Of a DNA stretch of 64,000 nucleotides, positions 55,712 to 64,000 are shown piece by piece. The DNA lies in the NCBI RefSeq assembly GCF_001238275.1, contig NZ_LGTB01000043.1:1-64000 (forward strand), read 5' to 3'. How positions within the stretch are numbered: position 1 is the first letter of the stretch; every line of letters begins with the position of its first letter. Origin of the DNA: Bradyrhizobium viridifuturi (GTDB lineage: Bacteria > Pseudomonadota > Alphaproteobacteria > Rhizobiales > Xanthobacteraceae). Under the pieces are notes generated by a model. The model had not been told where the DNA came from. It was given only the letters and a program-made list of their open reading frames with translations, and made no database searches. The translations under genes and the position numbers were made by a program.

Positions 55712-57820
55712 ATGCGCCCCGCTTTGCTCAATCCGCTGTTTGCCCAGGTCACGACGCTTTCGGGCGTCGGCCCGAAGCAGGACAGGCTGCTGCGCTACCT
55801 GCTCGACCGCAGCGAGACGCCTCGGTTGGTCGATCTGCTGCTGCATCTGCCGGCGAGCGTGATCGACCGCCGTGCCCGGCCGAAGATCCGGGATGCTGTG
55901 GTCGGAACCATGGTGACGCTGGAGGTCTCCGTCGACCGCCATCGCCCGCCGCCGCCGCGCAATTCGCGCGCGCCCTACCTTGTTTATGCCAGCGACGACA
56001 CCGGCGATGTCGTGCTGACCTTCTTCCGCGCCCAGCCCGGCTATGTCGAGAAGCTGCTGCCGGTCGGCGAGAAGCGTTACGTCTCGGGCACGCTGGCGAT
56101 GTACGACGGCACCCCGCAGATCGTGCATCCCGATCGCGTGGTCGACGAAGCGGGCTTTGCAAAACTCTCCGGCATCGATCCGGTCTATCCGCTGACCGAG
56201 GGGCTGGCGATCGGCTCGCTCCGCCGCGCGATCGCGCAGGCGCTGGCCAAGCTGCCGGATCTGCCGGAGTGGATCAGCCCCGAGGTGGTGCGCCGCTGCA
56301 ACTTCCCGCCGATCCGGGAGGCGCTGACCCGCGTCCATGTCCCAGTCGAGCTGAGCGACATTTTGCCCGACGGTCCGTTCTGGTCGCGGCTTGCGTTCGA
56401 CGAACTGCTCGCCGGCCAGCTCGCGCTGGCGCTGATCCGCGCCACGCTGCGCCGCCCTGCCGGCGTGCGCAATGCCGGCGACGGCCATCTGCGCAACAGG
56501 ATCATCGATGCCCTGCCCTATGCGCTGACCAAGTCGCAGCGCGAGGCGGTCGCGGCGATCACGGAGGATCTGCGCCAGCCGCTACGGATGCTGCGCCTGG
56601 TGCAGGGCGATGTCGGTTCCGGCAAGACCGTGGTGGCGCTGCTGGCGGCCGCCGCCGTCACGGAGGTCGGCAAGCAGGCGGCGCTGATGGCGCCGACCGA
56701 AATCCTGGCGCGCCAGCACATCAAAACCATCGCGCCGCTGGCCGAGCGTGCCGGCATGCGGGTTGCGATCCTCACCGGCCGCGAGAAGGGCAAGGAACGC
56801 CGCGAGCTGCTGGCGCGGCTCGAGGCCGGCGAGATCGATCTGCTGGTCGGGACTCACGCACTGATTCAGGACGACGTCGTCTACAAGGATCTGGCGCTCG
56901 CCGTGGTCGACGAGCAGCATCGCTTCGGCGTGCGCGAGCGCCTCGCGCTGACTTCCAAGGGCGAGGCCGTCGACGTGCTGGTGCTGAGCGCGACGCCGAT
57001 CCCGCGCACGCTGGTGCTGACCTATTTCGGCGACATGGATGTTTCGGAGTTGCGTGAGAAGCCCGCCGGCCGCCAGCCGATCGATACGCGCGCGGTACCG
57101 ATGAGCCGGATCGAGGACGTCATGGACGGCGTCGGCCGCGCGCTCGGCGCCGGCAAGCTGGTCTACTGGATCTGCCCGCTGGTCGATGAATCCGAGGCCG
57201 AAGGCACCGAGCACCTCACCAACGCCACCGAACGTTTCGAGAGCCTGCAGCAGCGGTTCGGCGATCGCGTCGGCCTGGTGCATGGCCAGATGAAGGGCGC
57301 CGAGAAAGACCGCGTCATGGCGCAGTTCGCCGCGCATGAAATCGGCCTCCTGGTGGCAACGACGGTGGTCGAGGTTGGCGTCGACGTGCCGGCGGCGACC
57401 ATTATGGTGATCGAGAACGCCGAGCGCTTCGGCCTCGCGCAGCTGCATCAGCTGCGCGGCCGCATCGGCCGCGGCTCGGAGGCCTCGACCTGCCTGTTGC
57501 TCTACAAGGAACCGCTCGGCGAGATGTCGACGGCGCGGCTGAAAGTGATCCGCGAGACCACGGATGGATTCCGGATCGCCGAGGAGGATCTGAAGCTGCG
57601 CGGCGAAGGCGACGTGCTCGGCATTCGCCAGAGCGGCCTGCCCGGCTACCGCATCGCGCGCTCCGAGGTGCATGGCCAGCTCATCACCCAGGCCCGCGAC
57701 GAGGCGCTGCGGATCATGAAGGACAATCCGAAGCTGAAAGGCGAGCGCGGCGAAGCGCTGCGCGTCCTGCTCTACCTCTACGAACGCGACGAGGCCGTGC
57801 CGCTGATCGGCGCGGGCTGA
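55712..57820 (+). CDS. recG: ATP-dependent DNA helicase RecG
   Basis: 702 residues: an OB-fold wedge domain in the first ~180 residues, Walker A QGDVGSGKTVVA, DEQH box VVDEQHRFGV, SATPIPRTL, and the final QLRGRIGRGSEA motif VI. RecG drives branch migration and reverses stalled forks. The ATG at 55712 fits the family. It is convergent with the DUF502 gene, with a 4-base gap. Confidence 0.95.
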   Translation: MRPALLNPLFAQVTTLSGVGPKQDRLLRYLLDRSETPRLVDLLLHLPASVIDRRARPKIRDAVVGTMVTLEVSVDRHRPPPPRNSRAPYLVYASDDTGDVVLTFFRAQPGYVEKLLPVGEKRYVSGTLAMYDGTPQIVHPDRVVDEAGFAKLSGIDPVYPLTEGLAIGSLRRAIAQALAKLPDLPEWISPEVVRRCNFPPIREALTRVHVPVELSDILPDGPFWSRLAFDELLAGQLALALIRATLRRPAGVRNAGDGHLRNRIIDALPYALTKSQREAVAAITEDLRQPLRMLRLVQGDVGSGKTVVALLAAAAVTEVGKQAALMAPTEILARQHIKTIAPLAERAGMRVAILTGREKGKERRELLARLEAGEIDLLVGTHALIQDDVVYKDLALAVVDEQHRFGVRERLALTSKGEAVDVLVLSATPIPRTLVLTYFGDMDVSELREKPAGRQPIDTRAVPMSRIEDVMDGVGRALGAGKLVYWICPLVDESEAEGTEHLTNATERFESLQQRFGDRVGLVHGQMKGAEKDRVMAQFAAHEIGLLVATTVVEVGVDVPAATIMVIENAERFGLAQLHQLRGRIGRGSEASTCLLLYKEPLGEMSTARLKVIRETTDGFRIAEEDLKLRGEGDVLGIRQSGLPGYRIARSEVHGQLITQARDEALRIMKDNPKLKGERGEALRVLLYLYERDEAVPLIGAG

Positions 57821-57824
57821 AGGA

Positions 57825-58601
57825 TCAGCCCTCGACCTTGGCCGGCGCGGCCGGCTGCAACGAGGCCTGGTTGGCGATCCGCGCGGCATTGGCCATGCCG
57901 GCAAGCGCCGCGGCGCGCTTCTGATCGTTGGTGCCGGGCTGCACCACGCCGGCCGACATGATCAGCGTCGCGGCATCCTCGGTGCTCATCTCGATCTCGA
58001 TGATTTTGCTCTTCGGCACATAGAAGAAGAAGCCGGTGGTCGGGTTCGGCGCGCACGGCAGGAACACCGAGATATGCTCCTCGCCTCCGGGGAAGCTGGC
58101 GGCGAGCTCGGCGCTCGGCGCCTGCGAGATCAGCACGATCGACCACATCCCGGGCGAGGGAAACTCGACCAGCCCGACGCGGCGGAAGCTCGAGCCGTTG
58201 CCGGAGAACAGCGTCTCGAACACCTGCTTCAGGCCGCGATAGATCGCACGCACCGCAGGAATCCGCCCGAGCAGCCGCTCGCCGAGATCGACCAGGGTGC
58301 GCCCGATCAGGTTGGCGGTGAGGAAGCCGAGCAGCGTCAGCGCGATGACTGCGACGATCAGGCCGGAACCGGGCAGCCCGAACGGCAGATAGGTCTCCGG
58401 CCGGTAGGCGGTCGGCACGAACGGGCGGACCAGGTTGTCGACCCAGTTCACGAACCACCAGGTCAAATACAGGGTGATCGCCACCGGCCCGGCAACCACG
58501 AGGCCGGTCAGGAAATAGTTGCGGAAACGCGCCATCAGCCCGCGCGGATGGTCCGGATGCAATTCGCCAGACGGGTCAGGAGGCACTTGATCGGAGGTCA
58601 T
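57825..58601 (-). CDS. DUF502 membrane protein
   Basis: 258 residues with two membrane segments (TGLVVAGPVAITLYLTWWFV and LIVAVIALTLLGFLTANLIG), the DUF502 signature RAIYRGLKQVFETLF, and a beta-rich cytoplasmic part. The C-terminal ~50 residues are Ala-rich. ATG at 58601 has GGAA upstream. It follows glmS in the same direction; function unknown. Confidence 0.85.
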   Translation of the reverse strand: MTSDQVPPDPSGELHPDHPRGLMARFRNYFLTGLVVAGPVAITLYLTWWFVNWVDNLVRPFVPTAYRPETYLPFGLPGSGLIVAVIALTLLGFLTANLIGRTLVDLGERLLGRIPAVRAIYRGLKQVFETLFSGNGSSFRRVGLVEFPSPGMWSIVLISQAPSAELAASFPGGEEHISVFLPCAPNPTTGFFFYVPKSKIIEIEMSTEDAATLIMSAGVVQPGTNDQKRAAALAGMANAARIANQASLQPAAPAKVEG

Positions 58602-58697
58602 TGCGGTTCCAGGGTCGTCGAAGCGGCCGTAGTCCACCACCCAGCTAAGCCATTCCAGCGGATTTTTGAAGGGGCCGCGTGACGGGCCCCCTTGCGG

Positions 58698-60524
<1,827 letters not shown>

Positions 60525-60733
60525 GCGGTTCAATGTCCCCAAAAATCGCCGAAAATTTGCCAAAGCGGCGACACGGTCCCTTAACGGGAATCGCCGGTCG
60601 CAAGATACTCAATAATTATTGCCGATTGCGACAGTCTTAAGCGGCAAGGTTGATGCGAAAGGCTGGTTAATCGGGGCTAACTAATTTGGCAAGAGTGCGT
60701 CGGCGGCACTGCCGTCGGCGGCCCAGCTTGGCT

Positions 60734-60901
60734 CTACCCATGCATCCTGGCGTAGGCGAATATGGCCACGAGGCCCCAGAATATCATTCCGCTGATCATC
60801 GCCACGATCTCGTACGGCGGCACGCCGACGAGGCCCCACAGCCCGCGACCGGTCTTTGTGAAGATCGCTTCGATCAATGCCTGGATTAGATATTCGCTCA
60901 C
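60734..60901 (-). CDS. Small membrane protein, coupled to upstream gene
   Basis: 55 residues starting with GTG at 60901: an amphipathic N-terminus (SEYLIQALIEAIF) and one membrane span (VAMISGMIFWGLVAIFAY). The start overlaps the stop of the preceding gene (GTGA at 60901-60898), which argues for a real coupled gene. Function unknown. Confidence 0.65.
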   Translation of the reverse strand: MSEYLIQALIEAIFTKTGRGLWGLVGVPPYEIVAMISGMIFWGLVAIFAYARMHG

Positions 60902-61173
60902 GGTTCCCAACCCCGACCACGCAACCAAACGTCGCGGCACGTGACGAGCATGCCGTGCAGTCCGGTCTTGAGGAAAAACAGATGGAGCGCGAACAGCAGC
61001 ACGAAGCTGACCCGATCGTCGCCCCAGGACATGAACTCCGGTTGATCGGATGTCTTCCGGGCCAGCACCACCAGCTGTCCGGTCTCTGCCCATTGGTAGA
61101 GACGCGCGGCGCTAAAATACGTCACCAGGCTGCAAAAGATTCCGGTCAGAACAGTCGCGGCATGTTTGCGCAT
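60898..61173 (-). CDS. Small membrane protein of unknown function
   Basis: 91 residues with two hydrophobic stretches: TVLTGIFCSLVTYFSAARLY near the N-terminus and RVSFVLLFALHLFFL near the middle to C-terminal half, between them a polar loop. Cys in the first span. ATG at 61173 is used. Probably co-translated with the 55-residue partner and divergent from the diguanylate cyclase gene. Confidence 0.65.
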   Translation of the reverse strand: MRKHAATVLTGIFCSLVTYFSAARLYQWAETGQLVVLARKTSDQPEFMSWGDDRVSFVLLFALHLFFLKTGLHGMLVTCRDVWLRGRGWEP

Positions 61174-61292
61174 GGTGCGTTTTGCACCACCGCCACCTAA
61201 AGGCGATGAAACCGCCGCGGGCAAACGCCGTTAACCGCGTCAACGCAGCATTAACGCCTTTCGGCGAGGGTGCCGCCGCCGGAGGTACCCCG

Positions 61293-62510
61293 ATGGATAC
61301 TGCGCATGATCGCGAGGCACGTCGCCTCGATAAGCTCGCGGAACTCGACGTCCTCGACACGCCGCGTGAACTGGCCTTTGACCGCCTGACCTCGCTATGC
61401 CGCAAGATGTTCCGCGTGCCGATGTCGACGCTGACCTTCATCGACGGCCACCGGCAATGGTTCAAGGCCTCCGACGGACTGGACCTGCGCGAAACCGACC
61501 GGCGGCCCGCGCCGTGCAATGTGACCATCACGCTGGATGAGCCGCTGGTCGTCCCCGACATGCTGCGCGACGCCCGCTTCGCGGACAACATCTTCGTCCG
61601 CGGGGCGCCGTTCGTGCGCTTCTATGCCGGCGCACAGCTCAAGGTGTCCGGCACCGTGATCGGAAGCCTGTGCGCCATCGACACACGCCCTCGCGATGAC
61701 TTCGGCGCCGAGGAGACCAGCATGCTGGTCGACCTGGCCGCGATCGCCGTCGATGAATTGAAGCTGCGGAACCTGTCCATGCAGGACGCCCTCACCGGCT
61801 GCTCGTCGCGGCGCGCCTTCCGCGGCGAAGGCGAACGGCTGACTGCGCTGGCGACGCGGCATATCAGCCCGCTCGCCTGCGCGGTGCTCGATGTCGATCA
61901 CTTCAAGCGGGTCAACGACACCTACGGGCATGCGGTCGGCGACATGGTGCTGGCGGCGGTGGCGGAGGCCGCACGCTGCGCGCTGCGCGGCTCCGATTTG
62001 ATCGGCCGGCTCGGCGGCGAGGAGTTCGGCATCCTGTTGCCGCACACCAAACTCGAGCAAGCGATGGGCGTGCTGGAGAAGGTGCGTGCCGCCGTTGCGG
62101 CGACACGGATCGAGACACCGGCCGGCACCATCGGCGTCACCTGCAGCCTCGGCGGCGCGGTGCTCTCGCCGGGCAATTGCTTTGACGACATGCTGCGCAA
62201 CGCCGACCTTGCGATGTACGGCGCCAAGCAGGCCGGCCGCAACCAGGCGCTGGCCTGGGTCGACCGCGCACCGTCGATTGCGCCGACCGCGCGGCGCGTG
62301 TTCAAGGCCGGCACGATCAGCTTCAATGCCGGCCATTCCACGATCGACTGCACGGTGCGCGGCCTGTCGCGCGACACCGCAACGATCGAGGTGCTGTCGA
62401 CCTCCGGGATTCCCGACCAGTTCAAGCTCGCAATCGCCGCCGACGCGCTGTCGCGAGCGTGCCGGATCACTGGAAAGGCCGACAACCGGATCGAGGTCGC
62501 CTTCACCTGA
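61293..62510 (+). CDS. Diguanylate cyclase: GAF-GGDEF with C-terminal PilZ-like domain
   Basis: 405 residues. A GAF domain covers about 25-165 (STLTFIDGHRQWFKASDG, GSLCAIDTRPR). The GGDEF domain carries LDVDHFKRVND and an intact active site RLGGEEFGIL, with an RGSD inhibitory I-site five residues before it. The last ~70 residues (FNAGHSTIDCTVRGLSRDTA) look like a PilZ fold with altered c-di-GMP contacts. It should make c-di-GMP under control of a cytoplasmic signal and product feedback. ATG at 61293 follows CCGGAGGTACC. Confidence 0.88.
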   Translation: MDTAHDREARRLDKLAELDVLDTPRELAFDRLTSLCRKMFRVPMSTLTFIDGHRQWFKASDGLDLRETDRRPAPCNVTITLDEPLVVPDMLRDARFADNIFVRGAPFVRFYAGAQLKVSGTVIGSLCAIDTRPRDDFGAEETSMLVDLAAIAVDELKLRNLSMQDALTGCSSRRAFRGEGERLTALATRHISPLACAVLDVDHFKRVNDTYGHAVGDMVLAAVAEAARCALRGSDLIGRLGGEEFGILLPHTKLEQAMGVLEKVRAAVAATRIETPAGTIGVTCSLGGAVLSPGNCFDDMLRNADLAMYGAKQAGRNQALAWVDRAPSIAPTARRVFKAGTISFNAGHSTIDCTVRGLSRDTATIEVLSTSGIPDQFKLAIAADALSRACRITGKADNRIEVAFT

Positions 62511-62556
62511 TCGGCGGTGTCGGTCATTCTCAAGTGGTAGGCAGCGGAGCCTTGCG

Positions 62557-62811
62557 ATGTCGAACGATCAGCCCCCGCCACTCGCAAAACCGTTCTGGCG
62601 CCGCGGCCTTGCCGGCTTCCTCGATTTCATCACCGTGTTCTTCGGCGGCGGCTATGCGATCGGGGCCGCCACCGGCCAGACCACCAAGGACGGTTTCAAC
62701 CTGACCGGCGCTCCCGCGCTGCTGCTGTTCGCGCTGATCGTTGCGTATTTCTATCTCGGCTGGAAGGTCGTCGGCGGCACGCTGTGGCAGCGTATCCTCG
62801 GCGCGCGGTAG
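62557..62811 (+). CDS. Short RDD-like membrane protein
   Basis: 84 residues with RRGLAGFLDFITVFFGGGY and GGTLWQRILGAR, the two conserved ends of an RDD domain, joined by two membrane spans; full RDD proteins are longer. ATG at 62557, 46 bases after the cyclase stop, possibly the same transcript. Function unknown. Confidence 0.65.
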   Translation: MSNDQPPPLAKPFWRRGLAGFLDFITVFFGGGYAIGAATGQTTKDGFNLTGAPALLLFALIVAYFYLGWKVVGGTLWQRILGAR

Positions 62812-62821
62812 ATAACCCGCT

Positions 62822-62936
62822 CGTCATTCCCCGGTGTGCAATCGCGCACCTGTGGGCGACGCGTTAGCGTCGAGTCCGGCATCCACAGGCCTCAGAACAA
62901 GGGGTGAGATGGATTCCGGGACCTCACGTAGCACCG
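62822..62936. repeat. Mosaic palindromic intergenic repeat (copy B)
   Basis: Contains 27 bases (62826-62852) matching 36129-36155 at 25 positions, then GACGCGTTAGCGTC, a near-perfect palindrome, and CCACAGGCCTCAG. It fills the gap between convergent genes. Confidence 0.5.
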
Positions 62937-62941
62937 GCAGC

Positions 62942-63796
62942 CTAATGCTCGACCCGGTACAGCCGCCAGCGCGCCGGCACGCCCTTGAGCTGATGTGTGC
63001 CGCGATCCTTGAAGACGACTTCGGACTCCAGCATCAGGTCCTTGACCGCGCTCGAGACCAGAACCTCGCCGGCACGAGCTTTCGCGGCGACGCGCGCGCC
63101 GATGTGAAACGCGAGACCGATGACCTCGGCTCCGCTCACCTTGTACTCGCCCGCGTGCAGCCCAATCCTGATCTCGAGCCCCAGCGTGCGCACGGCCTCG
63201 CGGATCGCGGTCGCGCAGCGGATCCCGGCCGCAGGCTTGCCGAACGTTGCCAGCACGCCGTCACCCGTCGTCACGACCTCCTTGCCGCGCAAGGCCTTCA
63301 GCTCGCGACGAACGGCGGCGTAATAATGATTCATCACCGTCGCCCAACGCGAATCGCCGAGCCGCGCGGCCTTTTCAGTGGACCGGACGATATCGACGAA
63401 CAGGATCGTGGCGAGCGCCTGCTTGAGCTCCGAGCCTCGATCGGCGGTCCGGCGCCGGTTGGCGATATTTCCCGCCAGCGGTTCGTAGCTATGGCTGCGC
63501 CGCCGCGCGACGGCCGCCTTGGTGTAGTCCTGGGCGCGCTGCACCGTGCGGCAACGAATGGTTTTTTCCTGCGGTGGGAACGTCCAGTAGACCTTTCGCC
63601 CGGTTCCAGCGCCCTGAACCTCGACGGCGCCCCATTTCAAGAAAATCGTCGTGCCGGCGCGCCGAATGCACCACGCCTTCGACGTGTATCCGGACACGTT
63701 CGCTGGTGGACTCCGATGCGGAGGAATTTGGGCATGAGCGTCCGGCCGATCGAACGAGCGCTTGAGGGCTACCTTGGGTAAAGCGTAGTCAGACAT
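62942..63796 (-). CDS. Class III adenylate cyclase with possible WGR-like N-terminus
   Basis: 284 residues. The cyclase domain occupies the C-terminal ~165 residues, with ILFVDIVRSTE, VTTGDGVLATF and IGLHAGEY. The transition-state segment is AFHIGARVAAKAR, a rhizobial variant. The N-terminal ~95 residues (KAWCIRRAGTTIFLKWGAVEV, then a K-rich stretch) resemble a WGR domain, which in other proteins binds nucleic acid or nicks. The start at 63796 is ATG; the true start could lie a little downstream. Confidence 0.8.
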   Translation of the reverse strand: MSDYALPKVALKRSFDRPDAHAQIPPHRSPPANVSGYTSKAWCIRRAGTTIFLKWGAVEVQGAGTGRKVYWTFPPQEKTIRCRTVQRAQDYTKAAVARRRSHSYEPLAGNIANRRRTADRGSELKQALATILFVDIVRSTEKAARLGDSRWATVMNHYYAAVRRELKALRGKEVVTTGDGVLATFGKPAAGIRCATAIREAVRTLGLEIRIGLHAGEYKVSGAEVIGLAFHIGARVAAKARAGEVLVSSAVKDLMLESEVVFKDRGTHQLKGVPARWRLYRVEH

Positions 63797-63950
63797 TCGC
63801 GCATTGGCAACAAGGACGCGCGATCGGCCCCCGGCTTCCCTGCGCCTCTGGTAGACCGACGTGAATGCGAACGTCGTTGCCGGGCGAATAACTCATCGAC
63901 GCTTCGCATTGCTAGCGCGACTGGTTCGATCCAATGGAGGGCTGATCGAT

Positions 63951-64000
63951 ATGGGATTTGCAGAACCTGACGGCGCGGGCGCGATCGTCGGATGGTTCGG
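63951..64000 (+). CDS. Start of an unidentified gene (runs off right edge)
   Basis: ATG at 63951 preceded by GGAGGG at 9-base spacing begins a frame reading MGFAEPDGAGAIVGWF that is still open at the window end. Too short to identify. The 154 bases between it and the divergent cyclase hold no other feature I can support. Confidence 0.45.
   Translation, partial: MGFAEPDGAGAIVGWF

Noticed and set aside
60525..60733. Possible regulatory RNA upstream of glmS
   Set aside because: No glmS ribozyme core is recognisable, and the ribozyme is not expected in this group; only weak hairpins seen.

Overview
The window is a GC-rich stretch of an alphaproteobacterial chromosome and looks like Bradyrhizobium or a very close relative. 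Pointers are the multi-HAMP sensor at the left edge, a NasS-NasT nitrate regulator pair, a phosphatidylcholine synthase, an IalB-family protein, GGAAC-N16-CGTT (EcfG-type) promoters, a GAAC-N7-GAAC LexA box, and scattered copies of the GAGCATGATCCGGAAAA-type palindromic repeat. I see no rRNA, tRNA, CRISPR array, phage or intact insertion sequence. The organism assignment is inference from these markers.

Layout. 1-3.3 kb: two divergent sensor kinases with two EcfG-type promoters between them. 3.3-5.1 kb: five small proteins, one behind a LexA-controlled promoter. 5.2-7.3 kb: UvrD-family helicase. 7.4-8.5 kb: class III cyclase and PilZ protein. 8.7-11.8 kb: catabolic-looking operon (MFS transporter, frameshifted acyl-CoA-dehydrogenase-type oxidase, VOC protein). 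12.0-12.8 kb: LTxxQ (Spy/CpxP-like) periplasmic protein. 13.2-20.2 kb: sugar-type ABC importer with a D-2-hydroxyacid dehydrogenase and, after a terminator, an amidase. 20.4-23.5 kb: small hypothetical and periplasmic proteins. 23.5-27.5 kb: cupin and RraA-like genes divergent from a 5-oxoprolinase set pxpB-pxpC-pxpA, in which pxpC is frameshifted. 27.6-31.4 kb: surface-type small protein, nasT-nasS, hypothetical secreted protein. 31.6-36.1 kb: rimO, a TPR protein, a DUF4242-like protein and an ArgD-like aminotransferase behind an arginine-rich leader and terminator. 36.2-43 kb: quinone reductase, pcs-TerC operon, UbiH-type monooxygenase, AEC transporter, hspQ, MFS exporter. 43-49 kb: IalB protein, frameshifted YejA-like binding protein, degenerate acyl-CoA synthetase, degenerate GGDEF protein. 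49-51.5 kb: adhesin remnant and a caspase-Sel1 protein. 51.8-60.5 kb: DNA repair and cell-envelope housekeeping (mfd, sdhE, recG, DUF502, glmS). 60.7-64 kb: two coupled membrane microproteins, a GAF-GGDEF-PilZ-like protein, an RDD-like protein, a cyclase with a possible WGR-like N-terminus, and the first 16 codons of a gene that runs off the right edge.

Most notable is the region upstream of the aminotransferase at 34877. It has a TTGACA promoter, a 29-codon ORF with 12 Arg codons that would start at or next to the transcription start (leaderless), and an intrinsic terminator just before the structural gene. This is the architecture of a ribosome-mediated attenuator, and I infer that it senses arginine. 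A second probably leaderless transcript is the LexA-controlled small gene at 4016. Four single frame disruptions in otherwise intact genes (near 10320, 10505, 26430 and 45470) need read-level confirmation before those genes are called dead.
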